In this document: positions 8,198 through 17,339 of the stretch, in pieces | How positions within the stretch are numbered: the first letter of the stretch is position 1 | How the letters are laid out: each line of letters begins with the position of its first letter | Assembly (NCBI GenBank): GCA_017460175.1 | Contig: JAFUBO010000005.1 | Coordinates: 147,082 to 211,081, forward strand | Source of the DNA: Bacilli bacterium | GTDB lineage: Bacteria; Bacillota_I; Bacilli_A; RF39; UBA660 | Length of the DNA: 64,000 bases | Reading direction: 5' to 3' | Translations under genes and position numbers: made by a program | The notes under the pieces: model-generated | Told to the model about the DNA's origin: nothing | Database searches by the model: none | Seen by the model: only the letters and a program-made list of their open reading frames with translations

Positions 8198-9469
8198 ATG
8201 TTTGTAGATGAAGTTGAAATAAAAGTAGAAGCGGGAAAAGGTGGAGATGGCTGTACTGCTTTTCGTCGTGAAAAATATGTTGAAATGGGTGGTCCATATG
8301 GAGGTAACGGTGGACATGGTGGAGATATTATTTTTAAAGTTGATGAAGGACTTTCTACATTACTAGATTTAAGATATCAAAAAATATTAAAGGCATCTAA
8401 TGGTGAGAATGGAAGAGGAAAAAATCAGCATGGTAAGGGTGCAGAACCTTTAATAGTTAAAGTTCCACTTGGAACAGTTGTAACTGATTTGGATACAGGT
8501 TTTATAATTGCTGATTTATCACATAAAAATCAAGAAGAGATAATTGCTAAAGGAGGTCGCGGTGGTAGAGGAAATACTGCCTTTAAAACTCAGACTAATA
8601 CAGCACCAGATTATTCTGAAAATGGAGAAGAAGGGGAACATAAAACTTTAAAAGTGGAAGTTAAGATGTTAGCTGATGTTGGACTTGTTGGATTACCTAG
8701 CGTAGGTAAAAGTACAATTATTTCTTGTGTTTCCAAATCAAAACCAAAAATAGCAGCATACCACTTTACTACTTTAAATCCTAATTTAGGAGTAGTTAGA
8801 AGTAGTGATGGTAAGAGTTTTGTTATGGCTGATTTACCTGGATTAATAGAAGGAGCAAGTAATGGTGAAGGACTTGGAGATAAATTTTTAAGACATATCG
8901 AAAGAACTAGAGTTATCGCTCATGTTATTGATATGGCTGGAACAGAAGGAAGAAATCCTTATGATGATTTTATATTAATTAATAAAGAATTAGAAGCGTT
9001 TAATGAAAAATTAATGAAAAAACCAATGATTATTATTGCTAATAAAATGGATATTGATGGTGCTAAAGAAAATTTAGAAAAATTTAAAAAGAAAGTAGAC
9101 TTAGAAGTTTTTGAAGTGAGTGCTGCTACTAATCAAGGATTGCAAAAGGTGGTAGACTATCTTGCTGAATTACTTGAAAAAATACCTGAAAATCCATTAT
9201 ATGATGAAAGCCAAATAGAAAGTCATATACTATATAAATTCAAAAAGGAAGAACCTTTCACTATTACAAGAGAAGATGATATTTGGGTCATTAGTGGAAA
9301 AGAAGTAGAAAAAATATTTAAGATGACTAAGTTCACAAGTGAAGAAGCTATATATAGATTTGCTAAAAAATTAAGAAGAATGGGTATTGATCAAAGATTG
9401 CAAGAATTAGGTGCAAAAGAAGGAGATCAAGTAAGAATATTAGATTTTTACTTTGACTATAAAGATTAA
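8198..9469 (+). CDS. obg: GTPase Obg
   Basis: 423 residues. A Gly-rich N-terminal Obg fold (GKGGDGCTAFRREKYV, GGPYGGNGGHGGD) covers about 1-158. It is followed by a G domain with GLPSVGKST (G1), DLPGLIEGAS (G3) and NKMD (G4), then a C-terminal OCT domain characteristic of Gram-positive Obg. Essential GTPase in 50S assembly and stress signalling; location after rpmA is conserved in bacteria. Strong GGAGG site before the ATG. Confidence 0.98.
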   Translation: MFVDEVEIKVEAGKGGDGCTAFRREKYVEMGGPYGGNGGHGGDIIFKVDEGLSTLLDLRYQKILKASNGENGRGKNQHGKGAEPLIVKVPLGTVVTDLDTGFIIADLSHKNQEEIIAKGGRGGRGNTAFKTQTNTAPDYSENGEEGEHKTLKVEVKMLADVGLVGLPSVGKSTIISCVSKSKPKIAAYHFTTLNPNLGVVRSSDGKSFVMADLPGLIEGASNGEGLGDKFLRHIERTRVIAHVIDMAGTEGRNPYDDFILINKELEAFNEKLMKKPMIIIANKMDIDGAKENLEKFKKKVDLEVFEVSAATNQGLQKVVDYLAELLEKIPENPLYDESQIESHILYKFKKEEPFTITREDDIWVISGKEVEKIFKMTKFTSEEAIYRFAKKLRRMGIDQRLQELGAKEGDQVRILDFYFDYKD

Positions 9470-10155
9470 TGATAACTATTTCAACATTTAATATTCAGAA
9501 TGATATCAACTCTTATAATAATAAGAAGACTGATATTATTCTTTCCTATTTAAAGGAGAATAAAATAGATATATTAGGTTTACAGGAAGTGTATAAGCCT
9601 TTAGATAAAGATTTAAGCAATAAATTAGTAAATTATACTATTACAGGAAAGTATAGATATTTACTTAATTTAATTTTTTATAAAGTTAATGAAAAGACAC
9701 CTATAATTACAAGATATCCAGTTATATCAACACATACATACCATTTACCTTCTTTATTTTCATTAAATAGAATTGTTACTAAGACTGTAGTGAAAATAGA
9801 TGAAAAAATGGTATCTATATATAATACACATATAGATTTTATGTATGATATATTAAAACAAAAACAATTAAAAAAAATACTTGATATTATTACAAACGAT
9901 AGTAATCCTATTATTTTGATGGGAGATTTTAATTTAAAAAATAATAATCCAATTTTTAATAAATTTGTAAATGAATTGGATAATTTAAATATAAGACATT
10001 TAGATATATTGGAAAAAACATTTAAAAAATCAAAATATCATAGAGCAATTGATCATATATTTGTTTCAAAAGAGATTAAATTAGTTTCTAAAAAATTAGT
10101 AACAGATATTCCGATAAGTGATCATTACCCAATAATAATAAAAGTGAGATTTTGA
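9469..10155 (+). CDS. Endonuclease/exonuclease/phosphatase family protein
   Basis: 228 residues. EEP-fold signatures are visible in order: STFNIQN (Asn), LGLQEVY (metal-binding Glu), NTHIDF (His), LMGDFNL (Asp/Asn pair), IDHIFVS and the terminal SDHYPIII (catalytic Asp-His). These cover a complete active site for a Mg-dependent phosphodiesterase such as an AP endonuclease, sphingomyelinase or inositol phosphatase. I cannot choose among substrates. No signal peptide is visible. The ATG overlaps the obg stop (TAATG) and has no ribosome binding site, so it is coupled to obg. Confidence 0.85.
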   Translation: MITISTFNIQNDINSYNNKKTDIILSYLKENKIDILGLQEVYKPLDKDLSNKLVNYTITGKYRYLLNLIFYKVNEKTPIITRYPVISTHTYHLPSLFSLNRIVTKTVVKIDEKMVSIYNTHIDFMYDILKQKQLKKILDIITNDSNPIILMGDFNLKNNNPIFNKFVNELDNLNIRHLDILEKTFKKSKYHRAIDHIFVSKEIKLVSKKLVTDIPISDHYPIIIKVRF

Positions 10156-10164
10156 TTTAATTTC

Positions 10165-10193
10165 TTTACAATTTTATTTATTTATCTTATAAT
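10165..10193 (+). promoter_or_regulatory. Promoter of the 10.2-12.8 kb gene pair
   Basis: TTTACA (10165-10170), 17-base spacer, TATAAT (10188-10193). Start codon at 10217 after AAAGGAGA. Confidence 0.75.
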
Positions 10194-10216
10194 TTCTTAA
10201 AGGAGACGCGAACAAG

Positions 10217-10900
10217 ATGATATCGTATGAAGATGCAAAAGTAATATTTGGATATTTGGTCAAATATCGAGATATATTTAATTCGAACGAGATAAATGCA
10301 ATATTATCATATTTAACTAATTCTGATTATGAAGTGTTTATGCCGGATATTATGAGAGAATTATGTGATGAATTAAAAATTATACCTGATAATAAGAGCT
10401 TGTATAAAGCATTTATGATGCTTGTAGATAGTGTATTCGATATAAAAAACAAAAGAATAATTGAAGTTGGAGGAGGAATAATTCCAACTTTAGGAAAAAG
10501 AATTTCAAATTATCAAGATTCAGGAAATATAAAGGTTTATGATCCTAGATTAAGTATTTATGAAAAATCAACAGAAAAAATAGTGCTTTTTAGAGAAAAA
10601 TTTACTATAAATACGGATGTAGAAGATGCTGATTTATTAATTGGGTTAATGCCTTGTGAAGCTGCTAATGTTATTGTAAAAAGTGCAGTAAATAATAGAA
10701 AAGACTTTATGTTAGCTTTGTGTGAGGGTGGTTCTCATGGGGATGACTTTGATGGTTATGCAGATGAAGAAAAATGGAGAGCAACTTTGATTAGTTATGC
10801 TCAAGAAAAAATAGAAGAGAATGGTTTGGGAAAAATAAAGATTAAATACTTGAAGGAGTATGGTGATCCATATCCTATTATTTATAACGAAAGAGGGTAA
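10217..10900 (+). CDS. Hypothetical protein with a Rossmann/methyltransferase-like motif
   Basis: 227 residues, family not recognised. The N-terminal 75 residues are helical-looking. IIEVGGGIIPTLGKRI at about 92-107 resembles motif I of Rossmann-fold methyltransferases (E-x-G-x-G). Later segments DADLLIGLMPCEAAN and FMLALCEGG look like beta-strand/turn elements of the same fold. No signal peptide or membrane segment. Probably soluble and cotranscribed with the TPR gene 9 bases downstream. Methyltransferase activity is only a possibility, since later catalytic motifs are not identifiable. Confidence 0.6.
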   Translation: MISYEDAKVIFGYLVKYRDIFNSNEINAILSYLTNSDYEVFMPDIMRELCDELKIIPDNKSLYKAFMMLVDSVFDIKNKRIIEVGGGIIPTLGKRISNYQDSGNIKVYDPRLSIYEKSTEKIVLFREKFTINTDVEDADLLIGLMPCEAANVIVKSAVNNRKDFMLALCEGGSHGDDFDGYADEEKWRATLISYAQEKIEENGLGKIKIKYLKEYGDPYPIIYNERG

Positions 10901-10909
10901 GTTGAATAT

Positions 10910-12799
10910 ATGAATTTAGAAAAGTTATTCTATTATATAAAAGTTCATGGCAAAGTAACAGATAATATTATTAAAAATTTCGGAGTAAGTGATGAATATT
11001 TAGAATATTTATTAGATCAAAAAATATTAAAAAAGGATAATACAGATTATATATTAGATGATATTAATCAAGTATTTATGCTTGGAAGAGAAGAATTGGC
11101 GGAAGAAAGATTTCGTACTGCTAATACAATTTTTGATTGTTGTTATAGTGTTGAACCTGATAACTTTCTAGTAAATTATCAATTGTTTTATAAAAGTTTA
11201 ATTAAGAAAGTTCCTAAAGATATTTTTAAACATTTTGATATTGTATATAATCATTTAAAAGATTCAATTAGAAAAAATGATGTTACTTATTATTTGTTTT
11301 TATTAGGTCATTTATATGAATTACCTGATAGGTATAAGGCTATTTATAATAATATTTCATTAGATGATATATTATTAGAAGAAACTGATGGATTTTCAAT
11401 TTTTGAAAATACACTTAGAAAAAATATTTATAATAATTCATATTCTAAAGTTGATTTAATTTTTAATGAAAGATTTGATAATCCAGAAGAAAATACTTTT
11501 GAGGATGATTTGGAAAAAGAATTGTTATTAAAAATATTTATAAAAAATAGAAATCTTAATAAGATGATATATAGATATATTAATGATGATAAATTTATAG
11601 AATTAAAAAAATTACTTGATAAAGAGAATGAAAAAAAATTTTTAACAAATTCAAATATATATATACTAAAATTAGTAAATCAATACAATATAATAGAAAC
11701 TACTAATAAGATTCCTGATGTTATAGATGGTAGTGAAGATATTTATAGTGCTGTAGATAATAATGATTATGATAAAGCTCTTAATTATGCTATACAACAC
11801 AAGAAAGAACATGAATATCAAAAAGATACAGCAATTTATTTAATGCTTCAAAAAATTATTAGATTAATAAGCGTAACTAAAAATAAAAATAGTATTGATG
11901 AGAAATATCAAGTATTATTAGATGCTGTAGTTGAGATGAGAAAAAAACCTTCTAGAGTATTTTTATCAGATGAAGATAAAAAGTTTTTAGAAGATAAAAT
12001 AAATGAATTATATAATGGTAGAAGTGTTTATATTTTAGAACCTATGGATAAAACAAAAAGAGATTTAATTCATGATTTTATATCTAAGCATGATGATATA
12101 GTTTCATTTAATATAGGAACTGAACCTGAAAGACGTGTTGTGTTGCGCTATAAACCACATATTTCAGAATATGTTAATATTTGGGAAACAGTTGCTGAGG
12201 CTAAAAAATGTTATGTTAAAGGTGACTATATTGAAGCTGCTAAAAAATATGAATTATTATTAAAATTAGGAACACCAAGAGATGTAACTTATGCTGCATA
12301 TGGATTGACTTTATTAAAATTAAAACGTAATGAAGAGGCAATAGATTGTTTAAGAATAGCTACTATCCTTAGTAAGGAAAAAGATGGTAAATTAGATTAT
12401 ACTGATTTAATTAAAAAAGCTGAAAATTCTAATTATGATTACACACAAAAAATAAATATGCATGTTTTTGATTTTAAAGAAAAAAATGATGGAGTTTATT
12501 CTAGTATTGTTAATGATGTTATTGGTTTGATGGAACAAGGAGATTTATCTATTAATGAAGCATGTACTAAATTAAATTTATCTCTTGAAGATATAAATTA
12601 TATAAAATTATTATATGCTAGAGATTGCTATTATTTAGGTAAAATAGTAGAGGGAGATTTATATTTTAAACAAGTTGAGAAAAGTAAAAATAAAAATAAA
12701 AAAGTAAAAGATTTATATAAAGATATATTGTTGTCTAAAAAGTATTATAGTTCTAGATTAGATGCAGAACATTCTCAATTGGTAATTAAAAAGAAATAG
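10910..12799 (+). CDS. Large TPR-like repeat protein, hypothetical
   Basis: 629 residues, strongly alpha-helical and charged. An N-terminal winged-helix-like stretch (FYYIKVHGKVTDNIIKNFGVSDEYLEYLLDQ region) may bind DNA or protein. TPR-like helices include FRTANTIFDCCYSVEPDNFL and, near 440-490, AKKCYVKGDYIEAAKKYELL followed by AAYGLTLLKLKRNEEAIDCL. It ends in a basic tail. No catalytic motif is seen. Sandwiched between the Rossmann-like gene and the HPt-receiver gene, it could be a scaffold in a signalling module, but that is inference from context only. Confidence 0.6.
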   Translation: MNLEKLFYYIKVHGKVTDNIIKNFGVSDEYLEYLLDQKILKKDNTDYILDDINQVFMLGREELAEERFRTANTIFDCCYSVEPDNFLVNYQLFYKSLIKKVPKDIFKHFDIVYNHLKDSIRKNDVTYYLFLLGHLYELPDRYKAIYNNISLDDILLEETDGFSIFENTLRKNIYNNSYSKVDLIFNERFDNPEENTFEDDLEKELLLKIFIKNRNLNKMIYRYINDDKFIELKKLLDKENEKKFLTNSNIYILKLVNQYNIIETTNKIPDVIDGSEDIYSAVDNNDYDKALNYAIQHKKEHEYQKDTAIYLMLQKIIRLISVTKNKNSIDEKYQVLLDAVVEMRKKPSRVFLSDEDKKFLEDKINELYNGRSVYILEPMDKTKRDLIHDFISKHDDIVSFNIGTEPERRVVLRYKPHISEYVNIWETVAEAKKCYVKGDYIEAAKKYELLLKLGTPRDVTYAAYGLTLLKLKRNEEAIDCLRIATILSKEKDGKLDYTDLIKKAENSNYDYTQKINMHVFDFKEKNDGVYSSIVNDVIGLMEQGDLSINEACTKLNLSLEDINYIKLLYARDCYYLGKIVEGDLYFKQVEKSKNKNKKVKDLYKDILLSKKYYSSRLDAEHSQLVIKKK

Positions 12800-12803
12800 T
12801 TTA

Positions 12804-12843
12804 AAAGAAAATATATAAAAAAACTAGTATTTTCTTTTTTTTT
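12804..12843 (+). terminator. Intrinsic terminator after TPR gene
   Basis: AAAGAAAATA (12804-12813) pairs with TATTTTCTTT (12828-12837), followed by T tract. TATAAT at 12848-12853 then serves the next gene. Confidence 0.75.
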
Positions 12844-12878
12844 ATTATATAATTTTATTAGAGTAGAGAAGGTGTGTT

Positions 12879-13691
12879 ATGAGAGATATTAAATTTTTGG
12901 AAGAAAATGGAGTAGATATCAAGAAAAGTTTAGAATTGTTTGGAGATATTAATACATATAATGAAACAATTGGGGAATTCTTAGTTGGAGCTCATAATAA
13001 GATAAACGAATTAATTAAGTATATGAATAATAGTGATCTTTCAAATTATGCAATCTATGTACATTCTTTAAAAAGTGATGCTAAATACTTTGGTTTTACT
13101 AAACTTGCAGATATGGCTTACGAACATGAAATGAAAAGTAAAGCTGGGGATTTATATTATATAACAAGTCATATTAATGATTTAATTAAAGAGACAAATA
13201 ATGCTATCATATTAATTCAAGATTATATGAAAGGTAATGATGGTGATAGTTCTAAAGAATTAAATAAATTAAATGAAGATAAACAAGGTGAAATTTATAA
13301 TAGTAAGACGATTCTTGTTGTAGATGATTCTAATATTATTAGAAATTTTGTTAAAAGAATTTTTAGTGATAAATATAATGTGGGAACTGCATGTGATGGG
13401 GAAGAAGCTATTAATATTATAAAAGCAAATAAAGATAATGGTTTTATTGAAGCAGTATTGTTAGATTTAAATATGCCTAAAGTAGATGGCTTTGCAGTAC
13501 TTGATTATATGAAAGAAAATAATTTATTACAAAAAATACCTGTTTCAATTATATCTGGAGATTCTTCAAAAGAAACAATTGATAAAGCATTTACATATCA
13601 AATAGTTGATATGTTAGAAAAGCCTTTTAATGATCAATCAATTAAAATGGTAATAGAAAAAACGTTGTTTTTTAAAGAAATGAATAAATAA
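12879..13691 (+). CDS. HPt-receiver two-component protein without kinase or output domain
   Basis: 270 residues. An N-terminal histidine phosphotransfer domain carries the phospho-acceptor His62 in VHSLKSDAKYFGF. A short linker leads to a receiver domain with the acidic pair Asp149-Asp150 (LVVDDSN), phospho-acceptor Asp196 (LLDLNMP), Ser226 in the switch position and Lys248 (LEKPF). All catalytic residues for phosphorelay are present. There is no DNA-binding output and no histidine kinase in the window. HPt before receiver in one chain is unusual. It could relay phosphate between a remote kinase and a regulator, or act by protein interaction with the neighbouring gene products. Confidence 0.85.
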   Translation: MRDIKFLEENGVDIKKSLELFGDINTYNETIGEFLVGAHNKINELIKYMNNSDLSNYAIYVHSLKSDAKYFGFTKLADMAYEHEMKSKAGDLYYITSHINDLIKETNNAIILIQDYMKGNDGDSSKELNKLNEDKQGEIYNSKTILVVDDSNIIRNFVKRIFSDKYNVGTACDGEEAINIIKANKDNGFIEAVLLDLNMPKVDGFAVLDYMKENNLLQKIPVSIISGDSSKETIDKAFTYQIVDMLEKPFNDQSIKMVIEKTLFFKEMNK

Positions 13692-13716
13692 AAAGAAGAA
13701 TTAATTCTTCTTTTTT
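13691..13716. terminator. Bidirectional intrinsic terminator
   Basis: Perfect palindrome AAAAGAAGAATT/AATTCTTCTTTT (13691-13714) flanked by A and T runs, separating the convergent HPt-receiver gene and the minus-strand DUF192-like gene, whose stop lies inside it. Confidence 0.85.
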
Positions 13717-14030
13717 GTTGGGATTAATTGATTTTTATTTTCTAAATATTTTATAGTGTTAACTGGTAAATAATATACATAATATGCTTTAAACATAAAT
13801 TTCTTTTTTTCAGAATTTACATTATCAAATAAAGCAATAATATTATTATTTTTATCTGTTACACAAATATCAACTTTTTGACAAAAGAAATAAGTACTAA
13901 TTAATTTAGTTTTTGGTATTCTTATGCCATAGTCTATTTTTTCTAATACAAATTTTAATGATTTAAATCTATCTTTAAATTTTATACAATCTTTTATTTT
14001 TATTGTTTTATTATTTACTTTTATATACAT
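13701..14030 (-). CDS. DUF192-like small protein
   Basis: 109 residues. The order FKDRFKSLKF...DYGIRIPK...STYFFCQKVDICVTDKNNNI...KAYYVYYLP matches the DUF192 (UPF0127) layout of a short beta-rich domain with a conserved ID(I/V)xxxDxxxxI core and a terminal (Y)VLELP-like strand. Function of the family is unknown. No signal peptide is visible, although many homologues are exported. Convergent to the HPt-receiver gene and divergent from yebC. Confidence 0.65.
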   Translation of the reverse strand: MYIKVNNKTIKIKDCIKFKDRFKSLKFVLEKIDYGIRIPKTKLISTYFFCQKVDICVTDKNNNIIALFDNVNSEKKKFMFKAYYVYYLPVNTIKYLENKNQLIPTKKKN

Positions 14031-14123
14031 ATAATCACCAATTTAATTATACTATATTTTTTAAAAAACTTTATAATTTTTTATTTATATGTTATTATAT
14101 TGTTTGGAAAGAGGAGGTATATT

Positions 14124-14846
14124 ATGAGTGGACATTCAAAATGGGCAACAATTCATAGAAAAAAAGGATTACTTGATCAAGCTCGTGGTAAAGTATTTCA
14201 AAAATTAGCTAAAGAAATTATGGTAGCAGCTAAAGGAGGAAGTCCTGATCCAGCACAAAATGCTGCATTAAGACTTGCGGTTGATAAAGCAAAGGCTCAA
14301 AATATGCCTAAGGATAACATTCAAAAAGCAATAGAAAAAGCAACTGGTGGTACTGATGGAGCTAATTATGAAAATGTAAGATATGAGGGATACGGACCAA
14401 ATGGTGTAGCTTTCATGGTTGATTGTTTAACAGATAATCGAAATCGTACAGCTTCAATGGTTAGAAGTAGTTTTACTAAAGCAGGAGGAAATTTAGGTAC
14501 TGATGGTTCAGTTAGTTATATGTTTGAAAGAAAAGGAAGTATTGTAATACCTAGTGAGTACGATGAAGATGAAATGATGATGACTGCATTAGATGCAGGT
14601 GCAGATGATTTTGAAAGAGTTGAAGATACTTATGTTATTTCTACTGATCAAAGTAATTTTACTAGTGTACGTGATGCATTAGAATCTAGTGGAGTAAAAG
14701 AATTTTTAGAATGTGAATTGACTTATGTTCCTAATATGGAAGTTAGTTTATCAGGAGAAGCAGTAGAAAAAGTTATGAAATTAGTTGATACATTGGAAGA
14801 TTTAGATGATGTGCAAGATGTATATTATAATTTAAAAGAAGATTAA
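14124..14846 (+). CDS. yebC: YebC/PmpR family transcriptional regulator (TACO1-like)
   Basis: 240 residues beginning SGHSKWATIHRKKGLLDQARGK, the diagnostic YebC start, followed by KAIEKATGG, YEGYGPNGVA and TDNRNRTASMVR. Complete length for the family. The start at 14124 is set by GAGGAGG. Family members act as regulators and, in recent work, as translation factors easing polyproline stalling. Monocistronic, with a terminator overlapping its last codons. Confidence 0.96.
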   Translation: MSGHSKWATIHRKKGLLDQARGKVFQKLAKEIMVAAKGGSPDPAQNAALRLAVDKAKAQNMPKDNIQKAIEKATGGTDGANYENVRYEGYGPNGVAFMVDCLTDNRNRTASMVRSSFTKAGGNLGTDGSVSYMFERKGSIVIPSEYDEDEMMMTALDAGADDFERVEDTYVISTDQSNFTSVRDALESSGVKEFLECELTYVPNMEVSLSGEAVEKVMKLVDTLEDLDDVQDVYYNLKED

Positions 14847-14860
14847 TTCTTCTTTTTTTT
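14834..14860 (+). terminator. Intrinsic terminator of yebC
   Basis: AAAAGAAGA / TCTTCTTTT stem (14834-14842 and 14848-14856) with continuing T tract. Confidence 0.8.
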
Positions 14861-14895
14861 ATGTAATTTATGCTAAAATAGTATTAGGTGATAAT

Positions 14896-16731
14896 ATGAG
14901 TAGAGCTATTAAAGCTCCATGGAGAAAGTTTTATGGAGATGAAAAAGGACATTTGGAATATCCTGATTTTTCAGCTTATAAGTTGATTGAATATACTGCT
15001 AGTAAACATTTAAATAATTATAGTTACAATTATTATGGTAACAAGAAGACTTATCATGAGTTTTTAAAGCAAATAGATGAAGTAGCTAGAAGTTTAAAAG
15101 CGATTGGAGTTAAATATAAGGATGTAGTCAGTATTTGTATGCCTAATACTCCTGAGGGAATAATATCATTTTATGCATGTAATAAGATTGGTGCTATTGC
15201 TTCTATGATTCATCCTTTAAGTGCAGAAAATGAAATTAAACATTATCTGAATATTAGTAAGAGTTCTTTCTTAATTACTATTGATTTTACTGTCCCAAAG
15301 GTAGATAAAATAATTAAAAATACTAAAGTAAAAAAAGTTATTACTGTAGGTGTAGGAGAATCTATGCCTAAAATTATGAAATCAGTGTATGCTGCTACTA
15401 ATGTTACTAAAACATTAAATAAGTTAAATCCAATTATATATTTATCTGATGATTATAATAAAATTAATAATTTAAAAATGAGTTGGGGTAGTTTTTTAAA
15501 ACTTGGTCGTGATTATACTGGTGAAATTGATGATGGTTTTAAAGGTAAAGATATAGCTGCTATATTATATAGTGGTGGTACTACTGGTACTCCTAAAGGT
15601 GTTAAACTTACTAATTTAAATCTTAATGCATCTGCTATGCAAAATTTTGAACATGTTGCTTGCCTTCGTGAAAAAGATAAAGTACTTGCTATTATGCCGA
15701 TATTTCATGGTTTTGGATTATCTGTTTGCATTCATTGTGTTCAATATTTTGGAGGTACTAGTATATTACTTCCGCAATTTAATGCGAAAAGTTTTGATAA
15801 AGTAGTTAAAAAGTATCAACCTAATGTATTAGTAGGTGTACCTACATTATTTGAGGCAATTACTAATAATAAAGGATTTAGACATATGAAGTTATCTTAT
15901 TTAACTTGTGTAATCTCTGGTGGAGATTCTTTATCAATAGAATTAAAAAAGAAATTTGATGAATGGCTAAAAAAACATCATTCACCAACTACTATAAGAG
16001 AGGGTTATGGTTTAACTGAGTGTTGTGCTGCAAGTTGTTTTACACCACTTAATTACTATCGACCTGGTAGTATTGGAATACCATATCCAGATACATATTA
16101 TAAGATAGTAGAAGAAGGTAGTGAAAAAGAAGTTCCGTATGGAACTGATGGAGAAATTGTAATTACTGGTCCAACCGTAATGGCAGGTTATATTAATAAT
16201 AGAAAAGAAACCAAACAAACGTTAAAAAAACATAGAGATGGCCGTATTTGGTTACATACTGGTGACTCTGGTATGATGGATAAAGATGGTTTTGTATATT
16301 TTAAAGGTAGATTAAAGAGAATGATTATAACTTCTGGTTATTGTGTTTATCCAGGTATGATTGAAAATGTTATTGATTCACATCCTAGTGTTAAGATGAG
16401 TTGTGTTATTGGAATACCTCATCCATATAAAGTTACAGTTGCAAAAGCATTTATTGTTTTAAAAAATAATAATAAAGAAAATCAAGAAGTATTAGCTTCT
16501 ATAAAAAAATTAGTAGAAAAGAATTTGGCTAGGTTTTCTTGGCCTTATGAATATGAATTTAGAAATGAACTTCCTAAAACTTTAGTAGGTAAAGTTGCTT
16601 ATAATGTTTTAATGCAAGAAGAGAGTATGAAGAATAAAAAATTTAATAATACAGATGGCTTATTAGAGCAGGTAGATGATGAAGCTGGTAGTGAAGAGTT
16701 AATTGATAAATTGAAAGTAGATAAAAAATAA
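14896..16731 (+). CDS. AMP-forming acyl-CoA synthetase (long-chain fatty acid ligase type)
   Basis: 611 residues. ANL superfamily motifs in order: phosphate-binding loop LYSGGTTGTPKGVKLT at about 225-240, PIFHGFGLSVCIHC, REGYGLTECCAASC (motif with the adenine-contacting YGxTE), LHTGDSGMMDKDGF and KRMIITSGYCVYPGMIEN. The catalytic C-terminal Lys lies in ELPKTLVGKVAYNVL. It activates a carboxylic acid, probably a medium/long-chain fatty acid, with ATP and CoA or a carrier protein. The chain ends in a charged ~35-residue tail beyond the usual end. It sits between yebC and ruvA. The substrate is not determinable from sequence. Confidence 0.92.
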   Translation: MSRAIKAPWRKFYGDEKGHLEYPDFSAYKLIEYTASKHLNNYSYNYYGNKKTYHEFLKQIDEVARSLKAIGVKYKDVVSICMPNTPEGIISFYACNKIGAIASMIHPLSAENEIKHYLNISKSSFLITIDFTVPKVDKIIKNTKVKKVITVGVGESMPKIMKSVYAATNVTKTLNKLNPIIYLSDDYNKINNLKMSWGSFLKLGRDYTGEIDDGFKGKDIAAILYSGGTTGTPKGVKLTNLNLNASAMQNFEHVACLREKDKVLAIMPIFHGFGLSVCIHCVQYFGGTSILLPQFNAKSFDKVVKKYQPNVLVGVPTLFEAITNNKGFRHMKLSYLTCVISGGDSLSIELKKKFDEWLKKHHSPTTIREGYGLTECCAASCFTPLNYYRPGSIGIPYPDTYYKIVEEGSEKEVPYGTDGEIVITGPTVMAGYINNRKETKQTLKKHRDGRIWLHTGDSGMMDKDGFVYFKGRLKRMIITSGYCVYPGMIENVIDSHPSVKMSCVIGIPHPYKVTVAKAFIVLKNNNKENQEVLASIKKLVEKNLARFSWPYEYEFRNELPKTLVGKVAYNVLMQEESMKNKKFNNTDGLLEQVDDEAGSEELIDKLKVDKK

Positions 16732-16756
16732 TATATAATTATTTAGGAGTGATATT

Positions 16757-17320
16757 ATGTATGATTATATAAATGGTATTATTACTGATATCAAAAATAA
16801 TGCTATAGTGGTAGAAAATAATGATATTGGTTATTTAGTATATGTGTCTAATCCATATTCTTTTGAATTAGATAATAAATATAAAGTATATATCTATCAA
16901 CAAATTACGGAGGATAGTAATAATTTGTATGGATTTAAAACACTAGAAGAAAAGGAATTGTTTTTAAAACTAATTAGTGTTAAAGGATTGGGTTGTAAGA
17001 TGGCACTTCCTATTTTAGCAGTTGGGTCTATTGAAGGAATAATGGATGCTATTGAACGTGAAAATATTTTATATTTAAAGAAATTCCCTAAGATTGGTGA
17101 TAAGCTTGCTAAACAAATAATTTTGGATCTTAAAGGTAAATTAGGTTATACTGCTAATGGTTTGGTAGATAATAATTTAGAAATTCAAAATGAACTTCGA
17201 GAAGTATTATTAGGTTTAGGTTACAAAGATAAAGAAATAAAACCAGTATTAGTTAGAGTAGACAATAGTTTAACTATTGAAGAACAAGTAAAAGAAGCAT
17301 TAAAATTATTGTTAAAATAA
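16757..17320 (+). CDS. ruvA: Holliday junction branch migration protein RuvA
   Basis: 187 residues. N-terminal OB fold (MYDYINGIITDIKNNAIVVE...GYLVYVS), central helix-hairpin-helix pairs (LISVKGLGCKMALPIL and FPKIGDKLAKQIILDLKGK) and a C-terminal domain III (NELREVLLGLGYKDKEI) that contacts RuvB. Complete. Upstream of ruvB by 19 bases with its own AGGAGTGAT site. Confidence 0.97.
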   Translation: MYDYINGIITDIKNNAIVVENNDIGYLVYVSNPYSFELDNKYKVYIYQQITEDSNNLYGFKTLEEKELFLKLISVKGLGCKMALPILAVGSIEGIMDAIERENILYLKKFPKIGDKLAKQIILDLKGKLGYTANGLVDNNLEIQNELREVLLGLGYKDKEIKPVLVRVDNSLTIEEQVKEALKLLLK

Positions 17321-17339
17321 TATATAAAGGAGGAATAAT

